The notes under the pieces are model-generated. The model saw only the letters and a list, made by a program, of their open reading frames with translations, made no database searches and was not told the DNA's origin. Positions 16,728 to 24,953 of a DNA stretch of 64,000 nt are shown here, one piece after another. Location: positions 4,586,473 to 4,650,472 of the forward strand of contig CP075528.1 in the NCBI GenBank assembly GCA_025808875.1. Direction: 5' to 3'. Source of the DNA: Enhydrobacter sp. GTDB taxonomy: Bacteria; Pseudomonadota; Alphaproteobacteria; Reyranellales; Reyranellaceae. The stretch's first letter is position 1, and each line of letters begins with the position of its first letter. The position numbers and the translations under genes are program-made.

Positions 16728-17615
16728 ATGACGACGACCGCGACCGCGGACGAACAGCGCCGCGCGATGGCGGCGGGCTTGCTTGCCATCGCGCTGTGGA
16801 GCGCGCTCGCGACGTTGTCCGTCCTGGCCGGTCCGATCCCGCCGTTCCAGATGGTTGCCATGACGTTCGCCGTCGGCGCGGCGATCGGGGTTGCCAGGGC
16901 GCGGCGCCGCGGCGTGGCCTGGGTTGCGCTGACGCGCTGGCCGGCACGGGTATGGCTGCTCGGCATCGGCGGGCTGTTCGGCTACCACGCGCTCTACTTC
17001 GCCGCCTTGCAGATCGCGCCGCCGGCCGAAGCCAATCTCGTCAACTATCTGTGGCCGCTGCTCATCGTGCTCCTGTCGGCGCCGCTCGCCGGCGCGCGCC
17101 TGGGCTGGACGCACCTCGTGGGAGCGCTGCTCGGCTTCGCCGGCGTCGTGCTGCTCGCCGTGGCACGCGGCGTGAGTTTCGGCGACCAGCATGCGCTCGG
17201 CTACCTGCTGGCGCTGGGCTGCGCCTTCGCCTGGTCGCTCTACTCGGTGCTGTCGCGCCGCTTCGGCGAGACGCCGACCGACGCCATCGCCTCCTTCTGT
17301 GCCGCCTCGGCACTGCTGTCGCTGCTCGCGCATCTGATGTTCGAGCAGACGACGTGGCCGGCGACACCCGTCGCCTGGCTGGCCGTGCTGGCGCTCGGTC
17401 TCGGCCCGACGGGCGGCGCTTTCTATCTCTGGGATCACGCCGTCAAGCGCGGCGACATCCGGGCGCTCGGCGCGATCTCCTATGCAACGCCGATCCTGTC
17501 GACCGCGCTGCTCATCGCCGCCGGCCTGGCCGAACCGACGGCCGCGTTGCTGCTCGCCGCGACGCTCGTCACGGCCGGCGCCGTGCTCGCCTCGCGCGAT
17601 CTGTGGAAGAGATAG
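16728..17615 (+). CDS. EamA/DMT family transporter (YddG-like aromatic amino-acid exporter type)
   Basis: The 295-residue protein has ten hydrophobic helices forming two EamA repeats. The first includes LFGYHALYFAALQIAPPAEANLVNYLWPLLIVLLS (in parts), and the second starts near ALGCAFAWSLYSVLSRRFG. The NYLWPLLIVLL signature is typical of the YddG-type exporters. Export of aromatic amino acids or related metabolites is likely but not shown by sequence. It ends 3 bases before the convergent cupin gene. Confidence 0.86.
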   Translation: MTTTATADEQRRAMAAGLLAIALWSALATLSVLAGPIPPFQMVAMTFAVGAAIGVARARRRGVAWVALTRWPARVWLLGIGGLFGYHALYFAALQIAPPAEANLVNYLWPLLIVLLSAPLAGARLGWTHLVGALLGFAGVVLLAVARGVSFGDQHALGYLLALGCAFAWSLYSVLSRRFGETPTDAIASFCAASALLSLLAHLMFEQTTWPATPVAWLAVLALGLGPTGGAFYLWDHAVKRGDIRALGAISYATPILSTALLIAAGLAEPTAALLLAATLVTAGAVLASRDLWKR

Positions 17616-17618
17616 TAT

Positions 17619-18035
17619 TCATTGCCCCGGGGTCCACCCCGGCGGGGCGAGCTCGAAGTGGCGAAACTCGAAGGCCGGCGCGACGGTGCAGCCGACCAGG
17701 GTCCAGTTGCCGAGCGATCGCGCGGACTGCCAGGCATGGCGCGGCACGACGGCCTGCGGCGCTTCGCCGATGCGCAGATCGACGCCGAGCCGCAGATGTC
17801 GGATCGTTCGGCCGTCGTCGCTGATCGCCAGCTCGAGCGGCGCGCCGGCGTAGAAGTGCCAGACCTCGTCGGCGTCGACGCGATGCCAATGCGAGCGTTC
17901 ACCGGCTCTCAACAGGAAATAGATCGCCGTCGACGCCCCGCGCGGAGAGTCGGGGGCGCGAAACGTCTCGCCGAAATGGCCGCCCTCGGGATGCGGCCGC
18001 AATCCGAGCCGCGCGATGATCTCGTCCGCCGTCAC
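17619..18035 (-). CDS. DUF985 (cupin_5) family protein
   Basis: The 138-residue cupin opens with the DUF985 hallmark LRPHPEGGHFGETFRAPDS. It continues STAIYFLLRAGERSHWHRVDADEVWHFYAG-type residues (metal-ligand His pair and Glu) and PRHAWQSARSLGNWTLVGCTVAP. The start was assigned to GTG 18035 (valine-threonine-alanine-aspartate-glutamate) because homology begins there. It lies 10 bases after the GST gene and is probably co-transcribed. The enzymatic role is unknown. Confidence 0.85.
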   Translation of the reverse strand: MTADEIIARLGLRPHPEGGHFGETFRAPDSPRGASTAIYFLLRAGERSHWHRVDADEVWHFYAGAPLELAISDDGRTIRHLRLGVDLRIGEAPQAVVPRHAWQSARSLGNWTLVGCTVAPAFEFRHFELAPPGWTPGQ

Positions 18036-18045
18036 GTCGGTGCGA

Positions 18046-18666
18046 TCACGCCGGCGGCGGCACCGTCGCCTTGATCGACGGCAACCTGGAGACCTGGGCG
18101 AACCACTTGGCGAGCTTGGGCCGACTGGCGCGCCAATCGTGATGGGCGAAGCGGAAATCGAGATAGCCGAGTGCACACACGACCGAGATGGTTCCGAGCG
18201 TGAGCTTGCCCTTGAGCGACTTCGTCTCGGCCTCGAGCTGATCGAGCACGCCGTCGATCTTCTTCATCTGGCCGTCGATCCAGTCCTTCCAGCGCTTGTC
18301 CTCCGGGCGCAGGAAGGTCTCGTAGCGCGCCAGCAATGCGGCATCGAGCAGACCGTCGGCCATCGCCTGCAGGCGCAGCGCCACCCAGCGATCGCGGCCC
18401 TTGCGCGGCAGCAGCTTGCGGCCCTTGTGCTGGCCGTCGAGGTATTCGCAGATCACCGGCGAGTCGAAGAGATCCATGCCCTTGACCGACAGCACCGGGA
18501 TCTTGCCGACCGGATTGTGCTTGTCGACGTCGGCGTTCGGCGCCGTCGGCGACAGCACGACGTTCACCATGTCGATCTTCTTGTCGAGTTTGGCCTCCAG
18601 CGCCGTGACCCGGACCTTGCGGGCATAGGGCGACGCCGGCGAGTAGTAGAGCTTCATCTTGGCCAT
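18046..18666 (-). CDS. Glutathione S-transferase family protein
   Basis: The protein has 206 residues. The N-terminal thioredoxin-like domain has YYSPASPYARKVRVTALEA (catalytic Ser/Cys-type loop), NPVGKIPVLSVKGMDLFDSPVICEYLD with the cis-Pro and the glutamate-free DSPVI glutathione site. The C-terminal helical domain has ALGYLDFRFAHHDWR. Similar to the bacterial YibF-type GSTs. Ends 10 bases before the DUF985 gene and starts 24 bases after the Ldh-family gene on the same strand. Confidence 0.88.
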   Translation of the reverse strand: MAKMKLYYSPASPYARKVRVTALEAKLDKKIDMVNVVLSPTAPNADVDKHNPVGKIPVLSVKGMDLFDSPVICEYLDGQHKGRKLLPRKGRDRWVALRLQAMADGLLDAALLARYETFLRPEDKRWKDWIDGQMKKIDGVLDQLEAETKSLKGKLTLGTISVVCALGYLDFRFAHHDWRASRPKLAKWFAQVSRLPSIKATVPPPA

Positions 18667-18690
18667 CGTCGGTCTCCTTGCGGCCGGCGC

Positions 18691-19794
18691 TCAGCCGCCG
18701 GCGATCTGGGGAATCTCCGTGTCGTTGAGGCGCACCTTGCGCGCGACGTCGAGCAGCTGCTGCCACGTGGTGGTGTCGATAGGCACGCCGTTCTTCTCGC
18801 GCTCGGCGCGCCGCGTGCGCTCTGGCTCGCCCGGCGCCAGTACCTCGGCGACGCCCGGCTGCGGCCGCGCCGATTTCACCCAGGTGATGAAGGTCTCGAC
18901 CTCGTCCTCGAACATCTCGGTGCCGCCCATCGAGGCCGGATCGATGATGATCGACAGCATGTTGTTGATGATGTCGGTGCCGTCCTTCTTGATGGTGCGC
19001 GGGCTGTGGGTGCGGCCGCCGGTGAGAGCGCCGGCGAGGATGTCGCAGATCACCGCCAAGCCGCCGCCCTTGTGCAGCCCGAACGGCAGGATCGCGCCAT
19101 AAGGCGAATTGTACATCACGCCGGGGTCGGTCGTCGGGTTGCCCAGCGAATCGATGAGCAGGCCGTCCTCCATCGCCGCCTTCTTGTTGTTGGCGACGCG
19201 GACCTTGCCCATCGCCACCTGGCTGGTCGCGAAGTCGAGCACGATCGGTTCCTTGCCCTTGCGCGGCACCGCCGTGCAGTACGGGTTGGTGGTGAAGCGC
19301 GGCTCGGCGCCGCCGAAGGGCGCGACCAGCGACTTGTGGCCATGCACGTTCACCCAATGCGTGCTCACCATGCCGGCGCGCGCGCATTGCTCGCCCCAAT
19401 GGCCGATGCGTCCGATGTGGTGGGAGTTCTTGAGGCCGACCACGCAGACACCGTGCTTCTTCGCGCGTTCGATGCCGATATCCATCGCTTCCTTGGCGAT
19501 CACCTGGCCGTAGCCGGCGCCGCCGTCGATCACAACGACGGCGCCATTGTCCTTCACGATCTTTGCGTGATGGTTACGGACGCAACGGCCGGTCGTGGTG
19601 TTCTGGATGTAGGCCGGCATCATGCCGACACCGTGGCTGTCGTGGCCGAACAGGTTAGCCAGCACCAGATGGTCGGCCACCAGCCTGGCTTCCGCGTCGG
19701 TGCTGCCGTCGGCCCGGCAGATCGCCATGGTGAACGCATGCAACCGATCCGGCTTCACCCGGATTTCCCCGACTACCCCCTGCCCGTCCGTCAT
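18691..19794 (-). CDS. Malate/L-lactate dehydrogenase (Ldh2/LDH_2) family oxidoreductase
   Basis: This 367-residue NAD(P)-dependent dehydrogenase belongs to the Ldh_2 family (malate, L-sulfolactate, ureidoglycolate and related 2-hydroxyacids). Visible features are LANLFGHDSHGVGMMPAYI (family signature with catalytic His), GLKNSHHIGRIGHWGEQCA, FTTNPYCTAVPRKGKEPIVLD and LPFGLHKGGGLAVICDILAG. The start was set at ATG 19794, giving MTDGQG. An in-frame ATG at 19878 would add 28 unconserved residues. The precise substrate cannot be assigned. It is divergent from the mechanosensitive channel gene. Confidence 0.88.
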   Translation of the reverse strand: MTDGQGVVGEIRVKPDRLHAFTMAICRADGSTDAEARLVADHLVLANLFGHDSHGVGMMPAYIQNTTTGRCVRNHHAKIVKDNGAVVVIDGGAGYGQVIAKEAMDIGIERAKKHGVCVVGLKNSHHIGRIGHWGEQCARAGMVSTHWVNVHGHKSLVAPFGGAEPRFTTNPYCTAVPRKGKEPIVLDFATSQVAMGKVRVANNKKAAMEDGLLIDSLGNPTTDPGVMYNSPYGAILPFGLHKGGGLAVICDILAGALTGGRTHSPRTIKKDGTDIINNMLSIIIDPASMGGTEMFEDEVETFITWVKSARPQPGVAEVLAPGEPERTRRAEREKNGVPIDTTTWQQLLDVARKVRLNDTEIPQIAGG

Positions 19795-19890
19795 GTGCAA
19801 GCCCGCTCCGTTTCCAGCTTTTCGCCGCGCAAGGTTCCGCGCCCGGACGACGGAGTCAACACACCGTCGGAAGGACAATCGGCTGTGGCT

Positions 19891-22311
19891 ATGTTATTGA
19901 AAGAAATGCGCTTTAGGGCCGCCTGCCTTCTTCTCCTGCTGCTCGTCGGCACGATGGCGCAGGCCCAGACGCCGACCGTTCCGCAGCGGCCGTTCGGCCA
20001 GATCGTCGATGTCTGGACGCGCCAGCTCGATCGGATCGCCGACCGGGCGACCCAGCCGGGCGTACTGGCCGGCGAGATCGACGCATTGCGCGAGGAGGTA
20101 ACCGACGTCCGGCTCGCGGCGAGCGCGGCGGCGCAACTCGCCCGCAGCAATCTCGCCGACATCCGTCGGCTCCTGGTGCCGTTGGAGGTGAAACCGGGAC
20201 CGGATCGGCCGGCCGAGACCGATGAGGTCAGGGCCGAGCGCCAGAGGCTGACCGAGCAGGCAGCGATCAGCGAGGGGCGCGTCAAGCAAAGTGAAGTCGT
20301 GATCGCCCGCGCCAACCAGCTGCTCGAGCACATGACCCGGCTTCGCGGCCAGGTCGTCCTAAACATCCTGCTGCGCCGCGACGCCTCGCCCCTGTCCGGC
20401 GAAGTCCTGCGCAATGTCGGCACCGAGTTCGCCGCTTCCATGCAGGGCTTGATGTCAGCCTTCTCGAAGTGGGCGCGCGAGGGTCCGCGGGCGCTGCGCG
20501 ACGGCGCGCGCGACCTGACCGGTCTCGCCGCCTGGGCGGCCCTGACGGTGGTGCTTTGGTGGCTGGGCCGAACGCTCGCCCGACGGTTCGGCCGCGGCCA
20601 CCACAACGAGCCCGGGCAGCGCGACCGTACGATCGCAGCGGCGATCGACGGGCTGGGATTGGTGCTCGTTCCCATCCTCGCCGTATGGCTGATTGGCCGC
20701 CTGCTCGTCGCGACCGATCCGCCGCAGCCGCTCGCGATGCTGTTGCCCGAGCTGGTGTTGCGGCTGATCGTTCTCCTGCTCGTGCTCGGCATGACGACGA
20801 CGGCGCTGGCGCCCGACCGACCGGCCTGGCGGGTGCTTCCTCTCACCGACCCGGCGGCCCGCCTGCTGGCACAAGCGCTGCGCCGTCTCATCGTCGTCGG
20901 TACCGCCCTCGACTTCCTCTATCTGGCGCTGGTCCAGGATGGCCAATACCCGGCGCTATCGTCGTTGAGCGCCCTCGTCCTGGCGGGATCGCTCGCCTTT
21001 CTGGCCCTGCCGGTATTGGGCAACGCCGCGTGGCAGGCCTCCCGCCCAGAAGGCTCGGACCGGCCCTTCCTCGTCGGCGGCACCTTATGGACGGCAACGC
21101 GCGTGGGCCTGCGCGCGGTGCTGCTGTCGTCGATCGCCTTCGCCCTGCTGGGCTATGTCGTGCTCGCGACGCACATCCATACGGCGCTGGCATGGACCTG
21201 CCTGCTGGTGGCGCTTGCGCTGACGGCTCACAGGTTGGCAGGCGATCTGTTGGAAACGATGGCTGCTCCCGATACGCCGACCGGTGCATGGGTCCGGCGT
21301 CTGTTCGGGCTCCCTGCGGACATCACGCTCCGCGGGCAGCACATCGCTTTGCTGCTGATCGACGTGGCCCTTGTCGTGGCGCTCGCCCTCACGATACCCG
21401 CGGCGTGGAACGTCGACACCGATGCGATTCTGCGCGGCATGGCGCAGGTCGTGATGGGCGTGAAGATCGGCGGCGTCACGATCTCCCTGCGCGACATCGC
21501 CCTTTCGCTGATCACCTTCGCCGTCTGCATGCTTCTGGTGCGGCTGGTGCGGCGGATCGTGCGCGACCGGGTCATGCCGACCGTCGACGCCTCCTTGCCG
21601 ATGCGTCAGTCGGTCGATGCCGGGCTCAACTATGCCGGCGTGGCGATCGCACTTCTCGTCGCCATCGGCGCGCTCGGCATCGACTTCACCAACCTTGCCA
21701 TCGTGCTGGGCGCGCTGTCGGTCGGCATCGGCCTCGGCCTGCAGAACATCGCCAACAACATCATCTCGGGTGTGCTCCTGCTCGTGGAGCGGTCGATCAA
21801 GGCCGGTGACTGGATTTCGGTGTCCGGCCACGAAGGCTTCGTGCGGCGCATCAACATCCGTGCCACCGAAATCGAGACCTTCCAGCGCACGCATGTCATC
21901 GTGCCCAACAGCGTCTTCCTGCAGAATCCCGTGGTCAACCGGACGTATTCCGACACGTCGAGCCGCATCGACCTGCCGATCACCGTCGCCCTGGCGACCG
22001 ATCCGGCGAAGATGGAGGCGATCCTTCGCGATTGCGCGCTCGGTCATCCCCGGGTGTTGCGGGTGCCGGCACCGATCGTGCGCTTCGTGCGGGTCACGCC
22101 GACCGGGCTGGAGTTCGAGCTCTATGTCTTCGTCGCCCGCCTCGAAGACCGCATCGTGGTGACCAACGATCTCAATCGTGCGATCCTCGCGAGGATGATC
22201 GAAGAAAAGATCGTCAACCCGACGCCGCCGCCTCCCGAATATCGTGTGCGCGACCTCGACAGGATCGCCGAGGCCTTGAGGACGGATCGTGCCGCCGCGC
22301 CGCCGCGTTGA
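19891..22311 (+). CDS. Large MscS-family mechanosensitive channel with periplasmic domain (DUF3772-type)
   Basis: This protein of about 806 residues has a signal peptide (ending AQA near residue 26) and a periplasmic coiled-coil region of about 190 residues (the DUF3772-like part). Multiple membrane helices follow (about residues 205-620). The MscS core contains GLGLQNIANNIISGVLLLVE (pore-lining helix region), RSIKAGDWISVSGHEGFVRR in the beta domain and RTHVIVPNSVFLQNPVVNRT. It releases solutes on hypo-osmotic shock. Start ATG 19891 is tentative. ATG 19906 is an alternative, and both keep the signal peptide. It overlaps the next gene by 23 bases. Confidence 0.88.
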   Translation: MLLKEMRFRAACLLLLLLVGTMAQAQTPTVPQRPFGQIVDVWTRQLDRIADRATQPGVLAGEIDALREEVTDVRLAASAAAQLARSNLADIRRLLVPLEVKPGPDRPAETDEVRAERQRLTEQAAISEGRVKQSEVVIARANQLLEHMTRLRGQVVLNILLRRDASPLSGEVLRNVGTEFAASMQGLMSAFSKWAREGPRALRDGARDLTGLAAWAALTVVLWWLGRTLARRFGRGHHNEPGQRDRTIAAAIDGLGLVLVPILAVWLIGRLLVATDPPQPLAMLLPELVLRLIVLLLVLGMTTTALAPDRPAWRVLPLTDPAARLLAQALRRLIVVGTALDFLYLALVQDGQYPALSSLSALVLAGSLAFLALPVLGNAAWQASRPEGSDRPFLVGGTLWTATRVGLRAVLLSSIAFALLGYVVLATHIHTALAWTCLLVALALTAHRLAGDLLETMAAPDTPTGAWVRRLFGLPADITLRGQHIALLLIDVALVVALALTIPAAWNVDTDAILRGMAQVVMGVKIGGVTISLRDIALSLITFAVCMLLVRLVRRIVRDRVMPTVDASLPMRQSVDAGLNYAGVAIALLVAIGALGIDFTNLAIVLGALSVGIGLGLQNIANNIISGVLLLVERSIKAGDWISVSGHEGFVRRINIRATEIETFQRTHVIVPNSVFLQNPVVNRTYSDTSSRIDLPITVALATDPAKMEAILRDCALGHPRVLRVPAPIVRFVRVTPTGLEFELYVFVARLEDRIVVTNDLNRAILARMIEEKIVNPTPPPPEYRVRDLDRIAEALRTDRAAAPPR

Positions 22312-23458
22312 ACCGCCGCCGCGGCGCTGGCCGCCGATCGTGCTCCTCGTCCTGGGTGTCCTGGCCGGCGCGATGCTCTGGGCGTATGCGCCGACCTTGC
22401 CGCCGGACTTGCTGGTCGAACGCTATGCCGACGAGCGGTCGCGTTTCCTCGACATCGGCGGCGCGCGCGCCCATGTCCGGGAGGAGGGCAATCCCGACGG
22501 AATGCCCATCGTGCTGCTCCATGGATCGCTCGCCTCGCTCCATGTCTGGGAAGGATGGACCGCGGCGCTCAAGGATCGCGCGCGCCTGATATCGGTCGAC
22601 CTGCCCGGCCACGGGTTGACGGGCGCCTGGCCCCGCGACGAGTACACGATCGATGCCTACGCGGATTTCGTCGAAGTGCTGGTCGATGTCCTGCATCTCG
22701 ATCGTTTCGCCATCGTCGGTCATTCGATGGGTGGGGCGGTGGCCTGGACCTTCGCCGCCACCCGGCCCGACCGCGTATCCCATCTGATCCTCGTCGACGC
22801 CGCGGGCTACCCGCGTCAGGGCGAGGCGCCGCTGTCGCTGCGCGTCGCTCGCCTGCCCGTGCTGGGCGGGCTCAGCCTGTGGTTCCACCCCGAGATGCTG
22901 ATACGGCGCTCGCTCAAGGACATGTACGCCGATCCGAAAGAGGCGACGCCGGAGCGCGTGGTGCGCTACAGCGACCTGCAGCGGTTTCCGGGCAACCGCG
23001 AGGCGATGCTGCAGCGCCTGAGGACGCAGGAACCGCTCGACCCGACGCCGCTCAAGCGGCTCAACGTGCCGACGATGATCCTGTGGGGCGCCAAGGATCG
23101 CTGGTCCTCGCCCGCCATCGGGGCGCGCTTCCAGCGCGACATCAAGGGCGCCCGGCTGAAGGTCCTGGAAAAGCTCGGCCACAATCCGATGGAAGAGGAT
23201 CCGATCGCCTCGGCGGTCGTCGTGGATGCCTTCCTGCCGGCCAGCCTCGTGCCGCCGGCACCCCTGCCGGCCCCGCCCGCCGAGACGACGCAGGATGTCA
23301 TACCGCCCTCCGACACGCTGAACGATGCGCCGCCTCTGGAAATTCCCCTGCCGCCCACGGCCGAGGAGCTGATGATCGTCGTGCCCCTTCCGCCACCGAC
23401 CAGCGCCACGACCGACGAGCCGGCAGCCGATTCGATTCCCAAGGCCGGGCGCAACTAA
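22289..23458 (+). CDS. Membrane-anchored alpha/beta hydrolase with proline-rich tail
   Basis: The 389-residue protein has an N-terminal membrane anchor (residues about 16-33) and then an alpha/beta hydrolase domain. HGSLASLHVWEGWTAAL forms the oxyanion region, GHSMGGAVAWTFAA is the nucleophile elbow, and the Asp and His are in WGAKDRW and KLGHNPMEEDP. The last 90 or so residues are rich in proline, alanine and threonine with no fold apparent. They probably form an extended envelope-spanning tail. The start is GTG 22289, inside the end of the mscS-like gene. The ester substrate is unknown. Confidence 0.87.
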   Translation: MPPRRRVEPPPRRWPPIVLLVLGVLAGAMLWAYAPTLPPDLLVERYADERSRFLDIGGARAHVREEGNPDGMPIVLLHGSLASLHVWEGWTAALKDRARLISVDLPGHGLTGAWPRDEYTIDAYADFVEVLVDVLHLDRFAIVGHSMGGAVAWTFAATRPDRVSHLILVDAAGYPRQGEAPLSLRVARLPVLGGLSLWFHPEMLIRRSLKDMYADPKEATPERVVRYSDLQRFPGNREAMLQRLRTQEPLDPTPLKRLNVPTMILWGAKDRWSSPAIGARFQRDIKGARLKVLEKLGHNPMEEDPIASAVVVDAFLPASLVPPAPLPAPPAETTQDVIPPSDTLNDAPPLEIPLPPTAEELMIVVPLPPPTSATTDEPAADSIPKAGRN

Positions 23459-24432
23459 CCCAGATCGTCGACGTCGTTGCGCAGCTTCCGGCCGTCGCGA
23501 AAGCGGGCGAGATTGTCGAGGAAGATGTCGAAGATCGCCTCGTTCTGCCCCCGGCTGTGACTTGCCGTGTGCGGCGAGACAAGGACATTGGGCAGGTCCC
23601 ACAACGGCGAGGCGGGATCGAGCGGCTCGCGTTCGAACACGTCGAGATAGGCGCCGGCGAGCTTGCCGCTCCGCAGCGCCGCGATCACGTCGGCTTCAAC
23701 CGCGACCTCGCCTCGCGCCACGTTGATGAAGTGCGCGCCGTCCGGCATCGCAGCGAAGGCCCTGGCGTCGGCGAGCCCGCGCGTCAAGTCGGAGGCCGGA
23801 CAGCACAGGATCAGCCAGTCGGCCCGCGGCAGCACGTCGAAGAGCGCCGCGTAGGCGACAACGCCGTCCCACAGTGGGGCGAGCGCAGGCGTGCGGCGCA
23901 CGCCGATCACCGTCATGTCGAGCGCCTTCAGGAGTCGCGCGAGGTTCTGGCCGATCGGGCCCATGCCGACGATCACGGCGGTCTGGCCCTCGAGATCGCG
24001 CGGCGAGCGCTCGCCCAGCCGCGGCTCCCACGCGTGGCGGCGCTGAGCATCGGCCAGCAGCGGGAAGCGACGGTTGAGCGCGATCAGCGCACCGAGCGTG
24101 CTGTGCGCCACGGTGACGGCGGTGGCGCCCGAGGCCGTCGTCACCTTGACGCCACGATCGCGCAGCTCGCGATAGATCGGCCGCTCGGCGCCGGCCGGAT
24201 GGATCTGCAGCCAGCGCAGGTCCGGCGACTTGCGCAGCACCGTCTCGAAGCCGGCGAGCTCGGGGGTCGGGTTATCCTTGCTCGACTTGCCGGTCACCTC
24301 GCGGGTCATGAAGGCGATGTCGGCGTCGCACGGCCCCGGCGCGGCCAGGGCCTCCTCGGCCGTCACGAACTCGACGCCGTCGATGCGCTTGCCCCAGGTA
24401 CGCAGGGCGTGTGCCGACAGCAGGAGCCTCAT
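23455..24432 (-). CDS. D-2-hydroxyacid dehydrogenase family protein
   Basis: The 325-residue protein has the D-isomer 2-hydroxyacid dehydrogenase fold. The dinucleotide-binding VIVGMGPIGQNLARLLKALDM is followed by VGVRRTPAL-like residues, PASDLTRGLADARAFAAMPDGAHFINVARG, and the catalytic region VFEREPLDPASPLWDLPNVLVSPHTA with the active-site His. The start overlaps the stop of the UGSC selenoprotein gene by four bases (ATGA), so it is translationally coupled to it. It also overlaps the convergent hydrolase gene by four bases. The physiological substrate is unknown. The coupling suggests a functional link with the UGSC system. Confidence 0.88.
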   Translation of the reverse strand: MRLLLSAHALRTWGKRIDGVEFVTAEEALAAPGPCDADIAFMTREVTGKSSKDNPTPELAGFETVLRKSPDLRWLQIHPAGAERPIYRELRDRGVKVTTASGATAVTVAHSTLGALIALNRRFPLLADAQRRHAWEPRLGERSPRDLEGQTAVIVGMGPIGQNLARLLKALDMTVIGVRRTPALAPLWDGVVAYAALFDVLPRADWLILCCPASDLTRGLADARAFAAMPDGAHFINVARGEVAVEADVIAALRSGKLAGAYLDVFEREPLDPASPLWDLPNVLVSPHTASHSRGQNEAIFDIFLDNLARFRDGRKLRNDVDDLG

Positions 24433-24953
24433 CGAGCGGTCAAGTGCTCCATCACCTTGGCAAACGCCTGGTCGGCGATGGCCTCGATCTCGGCCGTCGT
24501 GCGGTTCTGGATCGGATGCGGCACGTAGACCACGGCGGGCTCGAAGCCCAGCGATTCGGACTGCGCCGTTACGCCCTCGGCGAACTCGGTGGTGACGATG
24601 TTGACGCCGGGCAGGCCGCGGTTATCGAGATTGTAGAGGTCGTGCAGACTGCACGATGTGCAGGACCCTCAATCGCTCAGGGCAATGACGGCGAGTTGCG
24701 CCTCCGCCGCGATCTGCTGCAGCACCGGAGTCGGCGCCACCTTGGTGTTGGTCGGCTTCGCATAGCGCCTGGTCGCGATGCCGGCCTTCTGGAAGTGACC
24801 CTCGAGGCGGTCGATAAACTCCTTGCCGCGCGATTTGCCGATGTCCATCAGCGCCACCACCTTGCCGTTGAGCGACGGCGGCGGGGTGAGACGCGCGCGT
24901 TTGGTCGGCGCGCTCTCGGCGGTGGGATCGCGCAGCTTCACGGCGATGCTCAT
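24429..24953 (-). CDS. UGSC family (seleno)protein, in-frame UGA = Sec95
   Basis: Read through TGA 24671-24669, the gene encodes 174 residues. The N-terminal part ends AEAQLAVIALSD. The TGA follows, and the same frame continues GSCTSCSLHDLYNLDNRGLPG and IVTTEFAEGVTAQSESLGFE to the C-terminus VMEHLTAR. The resulting U-G-S-C motif (with a further T-S-C) defines the UGSC family, known in Sec and Cys forms. The start ATG overlaps the thioredoxin-domain gene by four bases and the stop overlaps the dehydrogenase by four bases, so three proteins are coupled. The biochemical activity of UGSC proteins is not established to my knowledge. A conventional call would truncate or drop it. Confidence 0.85.
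24638..24667 (-). promoter_or_regulatory. Candidate bacterial SECIS element for Sec95 of the UGSC gene
   Basis: Starting two nucleotides after the UGA, the mRNA can pair GGUC with GACC, then a C-C mismatch, then UGCA with UGCA. This leaves a 12-nt loop with a G-U in its centre, 11-22 nt after the UGA. An alternative inner hairpin is CUGCAC/GUGCAG with a 3-nt loop. The loop is somewhat closer to the UGA than the usual bacterial SECIS, so this is the weakest of the three elements. Confidence 0.4.

Noticed and set aside
18016..19890. Very long plus-strand open frame leading into the mechanosensitive channel gene
   Set aside because: The part before 19891 is the complement of three minus-strand genes (cupin, GST, Ldh family), which have clear protein families. 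It is a shadow frame of GC-rich DNA.
21085..22047. Minus-strand frame opposite the MscS-like gene, histidine/glutamate-rich
   Set aside because: Antisense shadow of an MscS core whose residues are conserved on the plus strand.
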